Origin: Streptosporangium violaceochromogenes
GTDB taxonomy: Bacteria; Actinomycetota; Actinomycetes; Streptosporangiales; Streptosporangiaceae
Assembly (NCBI RefSeq): GCF_014654615.1
Contig: NZ_BNBB01000001.1
Coordinates: 1-64,000, forward strand
Direction of reading: 5' to 3'
DNA length: 64,000 bases
The notes below the pieces were generated by a model. The model saw nothing but the letters and a program-made list of their open reading frames with translations. It was not told where the DNA came from and did no database searches. Shown here one piece after another: positions 16,974-30,244 of the stretch. The position numbers were made by a program, and so were the translations under genes. The stretch's first letter is position 1; every line of letters begins with the position of its first letter.

Positions 16974-18914
16974 CTACAGGCCCACGGCCGCGTAGAGTTC
17001 GCCGACCTCGGTGAGGGTCAGCGCGCGCACCGTGCCCGGCTTGAGGCGGCCGAGCTTGACCGGGCCGAACTCGATGCGGGCCAGGTCGATGACCGGGTGC
17101 CCGACCTCCTCCAGCATCCGGCGGACGATGTGCTTGCGCCCCTCGTGCAGGACGACCTCCACCAGGGCCTGCTGCCCGTGCTCCTGGACCACGCTGAAGG
17201 AGTCGGCCTTGGCCAGGCCGTCCTCCAGCTCGATCCCCTTCTTCAGACGGCGGCCCAGATCGCGTTCGATCCTTCCGGGGACCTTCGCCCAGTACTTCTT
17301 CTGCACGCCGTAACTCGGGTGGGTGAGCCGGTTGGCCAGCTCACCGTCGTTGGTGAGCAGGATGAGCCCCTCGGTCTCGGTGTCCAGGCGTCCCACGTGG
17401 AAGAGCCGCTCGGTGCGGTCGGCCACGTAGTCGGCCAGGGAGGGGCGGCCGTCGGGGTCGGACATGGTGCTGACGACGCCGATCGGCTTGTTGATGGCGA
17501 GGTAGACCAGGTCGGGCATGGTCGGCAGACGCTTGCCGTCGACGTGGATGACCTGCTTGGCGGGGTCGACACGGGCACCGAAGCGGCGGACCACCTGACC
17601 GTCGACCGTCACCCTGCCGTCACCGATCATCTCCTCGCAGGCCCGGCGGCTGGCCACGCCCGCCTGGGCGAGGACCTTCTGCAGCCGGACGCCGTCCGGA
17701 ACCTCGGTGGTGTCGCGCTCGTCGGAGTAGCCCTCGGGGTAGAAGTCGGGGTCGCGCTGGGGCTGGCGCGCGGTCTTGAACCGGTCGTTCTCGATCGCGC
17801 CCGGACGGAGCCGAGGCTTGGCCGGGACGTCACGATCGGCCTCACGGCGCCCGCCGTACGGACCGGGCCGCCCGCCGCCGACCGTCCGGACCCCGTCGGT
17901 GCGGCCGGTCCTGCCGAACCTGCCGCGGGAGCCGCCGCGCGGCGCCTCGCCGTAACCGCGGCCCTCGGTGGACCGGCCGCGCCCGGAGTCGCCCCGGGAG
18001 AGGTCGCGGTCGTCGCCACGCGGGCGAGGCGGCCGGAAACCACCACGATCGTCACGACGGGGACCCTCGGACCGGAAACCACCACGGTCATCACGACGGA
18101 AACCGCCGGAACCGGACCCCTCACGGTCATCACGACGGGGACCTCCGGAGCGGAACCCCTCACGGTCATCACGACGGGGACCTCCGGAGCGGAACCCCTC
18201 ACGATCGTCACGACGCGGACCTCCGGAGCGGAACCCCTCACGATCGTCACGGCGGGGGCCGGTGGAACGGGCGTCCCCCCGCGCCCCGGCCGGCCCGCCG
18301 TACCGGGAGCGCGAGTCGCCCCGGGAGAGGTCGCGGTCGTCGCCACGCGGGCGAGGCGGCCGGAAACCACCACGATCGTCACGACGGGGACCCTCGGACC
18401 GGAAACCACCACGGTCATCACGACGGAAACCGCCGGAACCGGACCCCTCACGGTCATCACGGCGGAAACCACCCGGACGGAACCCCTCACGATCGTCACG
18501 ACGCGGACCTCCGGAGCGGAACCCCTCACGATCGTCATGACGGGGACCTCCGGAGCGGCCGTCGCCGCGACCGGCGTCACGCCCGGACCGGAAACCCCGG
18601 TCCTCACCCCGTGCTCCCCGCGAACCGAACCCCTCACGGTCGTCACGGCGGAAACCACCCGGACGGAACCCCTGGTCATCACGGCGGGGGCCGGTGGAAC
18701 GGGCGTCCCCCCGCGCCCCGGACGGCCCGCCGTACCGGGAGCGCGAGCCGCCCCGATCGGCGCGCAGGCCGTCACGGTCGGCCGGGCGCGACTCCTCCCG
18801 GGAGCGGAAACCGCCCTGACCGGCGTCGCGACCGGATCCGAATCCACCGCGCGGGGCGCCGCCGCGGCCTCGACCGCGTCCATCACCGGACGGGGTACCA
18901 CGCCTGCTGTTCAC
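16974..18914 (-). CDS. rluB: 23S rRNA pseudouridine synthase RluB with long Arg/Gly repeat tail
   Basis: A 646-residue protein. Residues from about 400 on form a normal Rsu/RluB enzyme: an S4 domain (RLQKVLAQAGVASRRACEE) and a synthase domain with the catalytic Asp in the VGRLDTETEGLILLTNDGE motif. Residues 1 to about 395 are disordered and made of Gly, Arg, Asp, Ser and Pro. Thirteen G[PF]R[RH]DD units are present, most in a 13-residue period of the type GFRSGGPRRDDRE. The family enzyme is about 250 residues long, so the tail is the larger part. The GTG at 18914 overlaps the scpB stop. The tail may bind rRNA or pre-ribosomes; this is inference. Confidence 0.92.
   Translation of the reverse strand: MNSRRGTPSGDGRGRGRGGAPRGGFGSGRDAGQGGFRSREESRPADRDGLRADRGGSRSRYGGPSGARGDARSTGPRRDDQGFRPGGFRRDDREGFGSRGARGEDRGFRSGRDAGRGDGRSGGPRHDDREGFRSGGPRRDDREGFRPGGFRRDDREGSGSGGFRRDDRGGFRSEGPRRDDRGGFRPPRPRGDDRDLSRGDSRSRYGGPAGARGDARSTGPRRDDREGFRSGGPRRDDREGFRSGGPRRDDREGFRSGGPRRDDREGSGSGGFRRDDRGGFRSEGPRRDDRGGFRPPRPRGDDRDLSRGDSGRGRSTEGRGYGEAPRGGSRGRFGRTGRTDGVRTVGGGRPGPYGGRREADRDVPAKPRLRPGAIENDRFKTARQPQRDPDFYPEGYSDERDTTEVPDGVRLQKVLAQAGVASRRACEEMIGDGRVTVDGQVVRRFGARVDPAKQVIHVDGKRLPTMPDLVYLAINKPIGVVSTMSDPDGRPSLADYVADRTERLFHVGRLDTETEGLILLTNDGELANRLTHPSYGVQKKYWAKVPGRIERDLGRRLKKGIELEDGLAKADSFSVVQEHGQQALVEVVLHEGRKHIVRRMLEEVGHPVIDLARIEFGPVKLGRLKPGTVRALTLTEVGELYAAVGL
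17986..18740. repeat. 39-bp coding tandem repeats with a 149-bp exact duplication
   Basis: Within the rluB tail the DNA repeats with a 39-bp period (13 codons), for example from 18120 to 18260 and 18480 to 18570. In addition, 17986-18134 and 18313-18461 are identical over 149 bp with a 327-bp offset, which is 109 codons and keeps the frame. This points to recent in-frame unequal recombination or slippage. Confidence 0.85.
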
Positions 18915-19471
18915 TGCTTCTGCTCCTCTAGGGTTTCCACGTCGTCGGGAAGGAACGGTGCCAGCTCGGGAAGCTCGGCGAGATCCCGCAGGCCCATCCG
19001 CTCCAGGAAATACGAACTCGTCCGGTAGAGCACGGCCTGGCTCTCCGGGTCGGTGCCGGCCTCCTCGACCAGCCCTCTGGCCACGAGCGTCCGCATGACG
19101 CCGTCGCTGTTGACCCCCCGGACGGCCGCCACCCGGGCCCGGCTGACCGGCTGCCGGTAGGCGACCACGGCCAGGGTCTCCAGCGCGGCCTGGGTCAGGC
19201 GCACCTGCTGGCCGTCGCGGACGAAGCGCTCCACCAGCGACGCGCACTCGGCCCGCGTGTAGAACCGCCAGCCGCCCGCGACCTCTCGAAGGTCGAAACC
19301 ACGACCGGCCTCGGTATATTCCGCCGACAACTCGCGCAGCGACGCGGCGATCTCGTGCACCGGGCGCTCAAGCACCTGGGCGAGGGTCATCTCGGTGACC
19401 GGCTCGTCGACGACGAGCAGGACGGCCTCCAGGCCGGCGCGCAGGTCCGGTTCGGTTGCCAGGTCAGTCAT
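18911..19471 (-). CDS. scpB: Segregation and condensation protein B
   Basis: A 186-residue subunit of the SMC-ScpAB condensin complex. It consists of two winged-helix domains (ALEAVLLVVDEPVTEMTLAQVL at the start; LTQAALETLAVVAYRQPVSRARVAAVRG in the middle), the second with the family signature LAVVAYRQP. The C-terminal tail is acidic (EEQKQ). The start overlaps the scpA stop by eight bases and the stop overlaps the rluB GTG, so scpA-scpB-rluB form a coupled unit. Confidence 0.96.
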   Translation of the reverse strand: MTDLATEPDLRAGLEAVLLVVDEPVTEMTLAQVLERPVHEIAASLRELSAEYTEAGRGFDLREVAGGWRFYTRAECASLVERFVRDGQQVRLTQAALETLAVVAYRQPVSRARVAAVRGVNSDGVMRTLVARGLVEEAGTDPESQAVLYRTSSYFLERMGLRDLAELPELAPFLPDDVETLEEQKQ

Positions 19472-20288
19472 CGGAAGGCTCTTTCCTCGCGCTTTCGTCG
19501 TAGTCGTCGGCCACGGTGACCTCTCCGTCGTCGCTGCCGGTCCAGGTCACGTGGAGCTCGCCGAGGGGCTCTATCTGGTCGAAGGAGACGGCGGCCTCCC
19601 GGTAGAGCTCCAGGACGGCCAGGAAACGCGCGACGACCTCGAAGGTGCCGGCGCAGTCGGAGACGAGAGCCCTGAACGTCGCCCGCCGCAGCCGCCGCAG
19701 CCGCTCGACAAGGATAACCGCCTGATCGCGGACATTGGCGAGCGGTTGGTAGATGTGCGCGACCGAGACGGACGGCGGGGCCTTGGGGGTGAAGACCCGC
19801 TGGGCGATCTCGGCGAGGCGCTCGGGACCCACACCCAGAACCAGTTCGGGCAGGAGACCGGCGAACCGGGCCTCCATCGGCACGATCCGGGGAAAACGCA
19901 GGGCCTCCTCGGCCATCCGGCCGGAGAAGACCTTCACGACCTCCTTGTAGGCCCGGTACTGCAGAAGCCGGGCGAACAGCAGGTCACGGGCCTCCAGGAG
20001 GGCGAGGTCCTCTTCGTCGTCGACCTCGCCCGAGGGCAGCAGCCGGGCCGCCTTGAGGTCGAGCAGCGTCGCCGCGACGAGCAGGAAGTGGCTCGCACGG
20101 TCCAGATCCCACTGCGGGCCCCTGGCCCGGATGTAGGCGATGAACTCGTCGGTGACCTGGCTGAGCGAGACCTCGGTGATGTCCAGCTTGTGCTTGGAGA
20201 TCAGACCGAGCAGCAGATCGAAGGGCCCCTCGAAGACCTCCAGGTGCACTCTGAAGGTGTCGTCGGCCGTCTGCGGCTGCTCGGTCAT
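19464..20288 (-). CDS. scpA: Segregation and condensation protein A (kleisin)
   Basis: A 274-residue kleisin that closes the SMC ring with ScpB. The N-terminal signature is VHLEVFEGPFDLLLGLISKHKLDITEVSL, followed by the helical middle (ASHFLLVAATLLDLKAARLLP) and a C-terminal winged helix (about 195-250). The ATG at 20288 is chosen over the longer frame because the upstream 44 residues have no family match. The acidic C-terminus overlaps scpB. The ParA-like gene lies 37 bp upstream. Confidence 0.95.
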   Translation of the reverse strand: MTEQPQTADDTFRVHLEVFEGPFDLLLGLISKHKLDITEVSLSQVTDEFIAYIRARGPQWDLDRASHFLLVAATLLDLKAARLLPSGEVDDEEDLALLEARDLLFARLLQYRAYKEVVKVFSGRMAEEALRFPRIVPMEARFAGLLPELVLGVGPERLAEIAQRVFTPKAPPSVSVAHIYQPLANVRDQAVILVERLRRLRRATFRALVSDCAGTFEVVARFLAVLELYREAAVSFDQIEPLGELHVTWTGSDDGEVTVADDYDESARKEPSDD

Positions 20289-20325
20289 CACGCCATTGTC
20301 CCGCACCCGGGACCCCGGACCACCG

Positions 20326-21267
20326 CTAGAGCGCTCTCCATCGGGCCAGGACCTCGCGGGCCAGCTCGCGGTAGGCGCTGGCACCGAGCGAGGAGGAGTC
20401 GAAGCTGGTGATGGGCTCACCGGCCACGGTGGCGTCGGGGAAGCGGACCGTCCGGTTGATCACCGTGTGGTAGACCTTGTCGTCGAACGCCTCGACGACC
20501 CGGGCCAGAACCTCGCGGCCGTGGAGGGTGCGCGCGTCGTACATGGTGGCGAGCAGGCCCTCGATGACCAGGCTCTCGTTGATGCGCTGCTGGACCTTGA
20601 CAATGGTGTCCATGAGCAGCGCGACGCCGCGCAGCGCGAAGAACTCACACTCAAGCGGCACCATGACGCCGTGCGCGCAGGCCAGCGCGTTGATCGTCAG
20701 CAGGCCCAGGGAGGGCTGGCAGTCGATCAGGCAGACGTCGTACTCGGGCAGGAGGGGCTTGATGACCCGGCCGAGCACCTGTTCGCGGGCGACCTCCGTG
20801 ACGAGCTGGACCTCGGCCGCCGACAGGTCGATGTTGCTGGGCAGCATGTCCATGCCCTCGACGCCGGTCTCCATCAGCACGTCTCTGGCGGTGATCTGCG
20901 GATCCATCAGGAGGTTGTAGACCGTCAGATCGAGCTGGTGGGGGTTGATGCCGAGACCGACGGACAGGGCGCCCTGCGGGTCGAAGTCGACCAGCAGGAC
21001 CTTCAGCCCGGCCTCGGCCAGCGCGGCTCCCAGATTGATGGTGGTGGTCGTCTTGCCGACGCCGCCCTTCTGGTTGACCATGGCCACGACACGTGCCGGC
21101 CCGTGGACGGTGCGCGGAGGCGGGTCGGGGAACACCGGGCGGGGTCGCCCGGTCGGGCCGAGGACTCCCCCACTGCGAGGGGTCCCGGCGGTCTTGGTGT
21201 CGCCCCAGGGATTCTCGGGGTTTCCGGGGGTCGTTGCCCGGACAGAACCGTCGGTGGTCACAGTCAC
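20326..21267 (-). CDS. ParA/Soj-family ATPase (scpAB-linked)
   Basis: A 313-residue Walker-type ATPase. The deviant P-loop is KGGVGKTTTTINL (about 68-80), with VDFDPQGAL (about 100) and LIDCQPSLGLLTINAL (about 180) as the other ParA signatures. Residues 1-55 are Pro/Thr-rich. The GTG at 21267 is preferred because GGAGG lies eight bases before it. This is not necessarily the origin-proximal ParA: no parB or parS is visible, and its position beside scpAB matches a second ParA-like protein of actinomycetes. Inferred role: chromosome organisation with condensin. Confidence 0.9.
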   Translation of the reverse strand: MTVTTDGSVRATTPGNPENPWGDTKTAGTPRSGGVLGPTGRPRPVFPDPPPRTVHGPARVVAMVNQKGGVGKTTTTINLGAALAEAGLKVLLVDFDPQGALSVGLGINPHQLDLTVYNLLMDPQITARDVLMETGVEGMDMLPSNIDLSAAEVQLVTEVAREQVLGRVIKPLLPEYDVCLIDCQPSLGLLTINALACAHGVMVPLECEFFALRGVALLMDTIVKVQQRINESLVIEGLLATMYDARTLHGREVLARVVEAFDDKVYHTVINRTVRFPDATVAGEPITSFDSSSLGASAYRELAREVLARWRAL

Positions 21268-21366
21268 CAGTCGAACCTCCCTGACGGCCTCGAACCGGAC
21301 CGTCCGGACGGACACTATGGCGTCAACACGTATGCGGCAAGGCGGCACGCCAGGACACGGCAAAGC

Positions 21367-22299
21367 TCAATGCCGGGCGCGCGGGTGCGCGGCGGCATAG
21401 ACCTCGCGAAGCTTGTCCACCGTGACCAGGGTGTACACCTGAGTAGTGGTCACCGAGGCGTGGCCGAGCAATTCCTGAACCACCCTAACGTCCACACCCC
21501 CGTCCAGGAGGTGTGTTGCAAACGAATGTCGCAAGATATGCGGTGAGATTCCGGCGAGTCCCCCACGCTCGGCCGCGATCTGGAGGACCTCCCAGGCGCC
21601 CTGCCGGGTGAGCCGCCCGCCCCGGGCGTTGAGGAACAGCCCCGGGGTGCTCCGCCCCTTGCCCTGAGCGGCGATGCCCGGCCGGGCCCGGCTGAGGTAG
21701 ACGCCGAGCGCCTCCCCCGCGAAACGGCCCAGCGGCACCGTCCGGGCGCGCCCGCCCTTGCCGCGCAGCCTCACCCCCCGGCCCTCCGGGCTCAGGTCGA
21801 CGTCGTCCACCGTGAGGCCCACGGCCTCGGAGATACGCGCGCCGGTGCCGTACAGCAGTTCGAGCAGGGCCCGGTTACGCATGGTGAGCGGCGCGCCCTC
21901 GGGACCCGAGGCCGCGATCAACCGTTCCACCTCGTCCACGCTGATGGCCTTGGGCAGCCGCCGGAGACGGCGCGGCGGGCGCACCCGGCGGGAGGGGTCG
22001 TGGTCGCAGACGCCCTCGCGGAGTACGAAGCGGTGCAGGCCGCGGACCGCGGAGACGGCGCGCGCCGCCGAGCTCGCCACCAGGGCCCGGTGCTTGTCGT
22101 CGCCCTCGGCCAGGACGGTGAGGAAGGCCGTGACGTCGGCCTCGGTGACCCCTCCGAAGGAGAGGCGCCCGAGACTCTTCAGATGCTCGACGTAGCGCAG
22201 GAGGTCACGGCGGTAGGAGGCCAGTGTGTTGGCGGCCAGGCCCCGCTCCACCGCCAGATGGGCGAGGTAGCTGGACAGCACGGCCTCCGTCTCGCTCAG
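21367..22299 (-). CDS. xerD: Site-specific tyrosine recombinase XerD
   Basis: About 310 residues; it resolves chromosome dimers at dif with XerC. It has a SAM-like N-terminal domain ([24 protein letters not shown]) and catalytic residues Arg in GTGARISEA, Lys in the GKGGRAR hairpin, [26 protein letters not shown] and the Tyr in QVYTLV. The start is unusual. A CTG at 22299 follows AGGAGG by five bases and gives the N-terminal length normal for XerD; the first GTG (22281) lies 18 bases further in and lacks a spaced ribosome-binding site. It follows the Nudix gene closely. Confidence 0.93.
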   Translation of the reverse strand: MSETEAVLSSYLAHLAVERGLAANTLASYRRDLLRYVEHLKSLGRLSFGGVTEADVTAFLTVLAEGDDKHRALVASSAARAVSAVRGLHRFVLREGVCDHDPSRRVRPPRRLRRLPKAISVDEVERLIAASGPEGAPLTMRNRALLELLYGTGARISEAVGLTVDDVDLSPEGRGVRLRGKGGRARTVPLGRFAGEALGVYLSRARPGIAAQGKGRSTPGLFLNARGGRLTRQGAWEVLQIAAERGGLAGISPHILRHSFATHLLDGGVDVRVVQELLGHASVTTTQVYTLVTVDKLREVYAAAHPRARH

Positions 22300-22311
22300 G
22301 GTCTCCTCCTG

Positions 22312-24623
<2,312 letters not shown>

Positions 24624-24861
24624 TCAGTCGGCGTACCGCGACGAGGCGCCATGGCGGCGCACCGTGACGAAGGCCCACATGCCCACGGGCTCTCAGGATA
24701 TCAAACGGTTGCCACGAACCGCCCGGACATCCCCCGCTCTCTCTTTCGCCGTCATATGACCGAAGGCGCCCCCCGCCGGGAGGCCGGCCACCGCCCGGGA
24801 GCGGGGCGTCGGCGGATGGGCGAGAATCAGGGCAAGCCGGAGGAACGGGAACGGAGACGCG

Positions 24862-25506
24862 ATGCTCGCGGCACTGACGGGGCTGGGGCTCTCCACCGCG
24901 GCCGGCCTGAACGCCTACATCCCGCTGCTCGTCGTCGGCCTGCTGGCCGCCCTCACCGACCACGTACGGCTGCCGCAGGAGTTCGCCTGGCTGTCCGACG
25001 GCCGGGTGCTGGGGATCATCGGCGTGTTGCTGCTCGCCGAGGTCGTGCTCGACAAGGTTCCCGTGGTGGACAGCGTCAACGACACGATCCAGACGGTGAT
25101 CCGCCCCGCCTCCGGCGGCGTGGTCTTCAGCGCCACCGAGGCGGCGGCCAGGCTGGACGGCTCGGACTGGATGACCCGCAACCCCTGGGCCGGCTGGCTG
25201 CTGGGCATCGGGATCGCCCTGGCCGTGCACCTGATGAAGACCGCCGCGAGGCCTGCGGTCAACGCGGCGACGGCCGGTGTGGGCGCGCCCGTGGTGAGCA
25301 CGGTGGAGGACGCCGGGGCCCTCGGCATGAGCCTGGTCGCGATCTTCCTTCCGATCCTGGTGGTGGCCGGGGTGGCGGTGGCGGCCCTGTTCGCCTGGTG
25401 GGCCGTCCGGAGGGTACGGCGCCGCCGCGCGGGGCGGCGGGCGGGCCGCGCGCCCGCGAGGGGCCGCGATCACGTGCCTCGCGGGAACCGCCCGGACGCG
25501 GGATGA
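24862..25506 (+). CDS. DUF4126 membrane protein
   Basis: A 214-residue membrane protein of the DUF4126 family, function unknown. The start LAALTGLGLSTAAGLNAYIPLLVVGLLAAL is the family signature (an alpha-helical hairpin with small residues). Two further hydrophobic segments lie at about 48-65 and 105-120, and the last at about 150-180 is followed by a very basic tail (RRVRRRRAGRR), so the C-terminus is probably cytoplasmic. GGAG stands five bases before the ATG. It is the first of two plus-strand membrane genes between pyrG and uvrB. Confidence 0.85.
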   Translation: MLAALTGLGLSTAAGLNAYIPLLVVGLLAALTDHVRLPQEFAWLSDGRVLGIIGVLLLAEVVLDKVPVVDSVNDTIQTVIRPASGGVVFSATEAAARLDGSDWMTRNPWAGWLLGIGIALAVHLMKTAARPAVNAATAGVGAPVVSTVEDAGALGMSLVAIFLPILVVAGVAVAALFAWWAVRRVRRRRAGRRAGRAPARGRDHVPRGNRPDAG

Positions 25507-25603
25507 GACGCGGGACGAGCCGACCGCGATCCCTGTGCTCACCCCGCGGAATCGCGCGGGCGCGAGATATGCTCGAAACATCCCGATCGCACCCTCCCGG
25601 GAG

Positions 25604-26218
25604 GTGACTCCGATCAGCACTTTCCTCGTCATCGTGCTGGTGATCCTGCTCTTCCTCCTGCTTATGGGGGCCGCGGGCGTCTATCTCCTGGTCAAGGTCG
25701 GTAAGAAGGCGACGAAGAAGGCCCGTAAGGTGACCAGCCGGGTCGTGTCGCACGTGGCGGCGCTGAACCCCGGTGACGCCGGCGAGACGGAGCGGATGCG
25801 CCTGGAGCTGCGCCGGGAGGTCTCGCTGACCAGGCAGGCGGTGGAACAGGCGCTGCGTGACGGCTGGGGCCTGGGCGACCTGCCCCGGCTCGTGGCCGAG
25901 ATCGGCGGGCACGCCGACCGGCTGGACGCCCAGCTCGGCCTCTACGCCCGGCACAGCCGTACCTCGGCCTATGTCGACCACGCCTCCCTGGGGCGCCTGC
26001 GCGAGCACCACGTCAAGCTGACCACCTCCTGCGCACGGATCCGCGCCGACCTGCTCAACGACCAGATGTCGCACGCGGCCACCGGTATCGACGACATCCA
26101 GAGCCGCACCGACCTGGAGATCGAGGCGCGTCGCCGCGCGCCCGACCCCCTGGACGAGATCGACGAGATCTACAACCGTACGGCCGTCAACCGCTCCCTC
26201 CACGACGACCGCCCCTGA
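25604..26218 (+). CDS. Single-pass membrane protein with helical cytoplasmic domain, unknown function
   Basis: About 204 residues. One very hydrophobic segment (FLVIVLVILLFLLLMGAAGVYLLV) near the N-terminus is followed by KVGKKATKKARK and a long charged helical domain. No family is recognised. The start is unclear. The GTG at 25604 overlaps its own Shine-Dalgarno sequence (GGGAGG, 25599-25604), whereas an ATC at 25613 stands eight bases after it and would give a clean signal-anchor beginning with I/M-STF. A GTG at 25535 adds 23 residues without family support. It is convergent with uvrB. Confidence 0.7.
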   Translation: MTPISTFLVIVLVILLFLLLMGAAGVYLLVKVGKKATKKARKVTSRVVSHVAALNPGDAGETERMRLELRREVSLTRQAVEQALRDGWGLGDLPRLVAEIGGHADRLDAQLGLYARHSRTSAYVDHASLGRLREHHVKLTTSCARIRADLLNDQMSHAATGIDDIQSRTDLEIEARRRAPDPLDEIDEIYNRTAVNRSLHDDRP

Positions 26219-26337
26219 GCACCGCCGTCCCCTCCCCCGCCTCCTTCGCCGCTCCCCCTTCGATCGGCTCCGCCCGCGGCGCCCTCCCTCACGGGAGACA
26301 CGTCAGAAGACGCGTCAGGGGGCCGCCGGGGACACCG

Positions 26338-28449
<2,112 letters not shown>

Positions 28450-28611
28450 CCGACCAACTGTAGGCGGCGCCACCGACACTCCGGCCGTTCAACCGCGCGT
28501 CAAGCGCACCGCAAGCCACTCTCCCTTTACTCTCGTCTACTGTCATCACGGTCATAGATGACGAAGCACGATATGTCAGGTTTTGGGGAGCGAGAGCTCC
28601 CGGGAGGTGTG

Positions 28612-30243
28612 ATGTCCCGACCAAGAGAGGCCATACAGTCGGCGATGTCGGCCGCCCAGGCGTACGCCCAGGGAGGCGACCCGGGCCAGATCGCGGGGCG
28701 GTTCGCTGGACAGGTGGCCGGGCAGTTCGGCGGGCAAGGCGGCGAGCAGGGGTTCGCCCTCAACCCCGCCGACTTCCTGGCCGCCCGCGACCAGGGCGTG
28801 TCCACGGGCACGCTCATCGAGGCCCGCAGCGCACCGCTGAACGAGGCCGGTGAGATCGTCAACCGCAGCTTCACCGGCGACGGGCCGGACGGCGAGGCGG
28901 TCCACGTGATCTCACCGGTGGTGATCCCCAAGAGCACCACGGCCCGGGTCGTCGTCCCGCTGGTCGGCCTGGTGGCGCTCGGGCTGGTCGGGCTGGTCGC
29001 CACCGGGCTTCCCGGCGGCGCGCGGGTACTGTTCGGGCCGCACTACTGGGCCGTGCTGGTGCTGGCCGCGGCCTTCCTGTGGTGGCGGCGCAGCGTGGTC
29101 ATGGTGCCCGAGGGCTGCAAGGCGCTCGTCACCAAGTTCGGCAAGCTCGTGCAGATCGCCGAGCCCGGCCGGGTGACGCTGTTCAACCCGTGGAAGCGCG
29201 TCGGCTACATCGTCAACACCACCCGCGAGTACCCCTTCAACGCCCCCATCCGTGAGGCCCCGACCCAGCAGGGCGTCAAGGCCGGCGTCGACCTGTTCCT
29301 GCAGTTCCGGATCGAGGACCCGGCCGAGTTCATCTTCGTCCTGGGCTCGGTCGGCGGCTTCCAGGCCAAGCTGCAGAACGCGATCAGCGAGGTCACCCGG
29401 TCCCTCATCTACGCCCAGCGCGCCGAGGAGATCTACGACCTGGTGGGCGAGAGCACCCTGGGCATGCTGGACAACCTCAACCAGCAGTTCCTGCCCGCCG
29501 TGCGGCTCACCGACGTGAACATCACCCATGCCGAGCCCTCCAGCCGGGAGTACCGCATGGACCTGGCGGCCCCGGAGATGATCAGGGTCGCCAAGGAGGC
29601 GTACACCTACGAGTACGAACTCCAGCTGCGCAAGGAGCAGAACGAGGGTGACCTGGTCAAGGAGCTCGCCGGACTCCAGGAGCAGCTGTCGGCCATCCAG
29701 GCCGAGATCGCCGGCTACCAGGCCCGGATGGACACCGCGCTTGAGCGCGCCTCCCACCAGGCCAAGGCCCAGGCGAGCCAGCGGCTGGTGGAGGCCGAGT
29801 CCACCGCCAAGGCCAACGCGGCGCTGCTGGAGGCGCAGGCGCTGGACATCCGGGCGCTGAGCGCCGCGGAGGCGCCGGAGATCCTGGAGTACCGTTTCCA
29901 GCGGGACCTGCTCGACAGGATGGGGGCCGTGGGCGCCCACCTGCCCCTGATGGTGCAGGTCGGCGAGACCGCCGACCTCGATCTGCTCGCCCTGGCCAGG
30001 CAGCTGGTCGGCAGCCGCGAGACGCAGCTGTTCTCCGAGGCGGACATGGCGGCGATCAGAGAACGGATCACCGAGATCGGCCACCGGATCGGCGAGCGGG
30101 AGAGGGAGATCGCCGCCCTGCTCAACCCGGTCGCCGAGACCCCCGAGCTTCCCGAAACCCCCGAGATCTCCATGGGCGGCGCGGGCGCGCGGAGTGCCGC
30201 GGGCGCCGTGCCCACCGTTCCCGCCGCAGGGGAGGGCACCTGA
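28612..30243 (+). CDS. SPFH/Band 7 domain membrane protein (first paralogue)
   Basis: About 543 residues. The N-terminal 100 residues are cytoplasmic in character with Gly/Gln repeats (AGRFAGQVAGQFGGQGG). Two hydrophobic segments follow (about 125-147 and 157-175). The SPFH domain runs about 178-380 (VPEGCKALVTKFGKLVQ; VDLFLQFRIEDPAEFIF). A long coiled coil with Ala/Glu/Lys follows to about 440. SPFH proteins form ring or raft assemblies at membranes. The ATG at 28612 follows GGGAGG by four bases; an ATG at 28558 has no such site. One base separates its stop from the next start. The specific role is unknown. Confidence 0.8.
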   Translation: MSRPREAIQSAMSAAQAYAQGGDPGQIAGRFAGQVAGQFGGQGGEQGFALNPADFLAARDQGVSTGTLIEARSAPLNEAGEIVNRSFTGDGPDGEAVHVISPVVIPKSTTARVVVPLVGLVALGLVGLVATGLPGGARVLFGPHYWAVLVLAAAFLWWRRSVVMVPEGCKALVTKFGKLVQIAEPGRVTLFNPWKRVGYIVNTTREYPFNAPIREAPTQQGVKAGVDLFLQFRIEDPAEFIFVLGSVGGFQAKLQNAISEVTRSLIYAQRAEEIYDLVGESTLGMLDNLNQQFLPAVRLTDVNITHAEPSSREYRMDLAAPEMIRVAKEAYTYEYELQLRKEQNEGDLVKELAGLQEQLSAIQAEIAGYQARMDTALERASHQAKAQASQRLVEAESTAKANAALLEAQALDIRALSAAEAPEILEYRFQRDLLDRMGAVGAHLPLMVQVGETADLDLLALARQLVGSRETQLFSEADMAAIRERITEIGHRIGEREREIAALLNPVAETPELPETPEISMGGAGARSAAGAVPTVPAAGEGT

Positions 30244-30244
30244 G

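Noticed and set aside
17986..18740. Regular repeats resembling a CRISPR array
   Set aside because: The 39-bp units are contiguous, keep the reading frame of rluB and have no unique spacers.
28450..28611. Search for a LexA-type SOS box before uvrB
   Set aside because: No TCGAAC-N4-GTTCGA-like palindrome is present in the divergent region.
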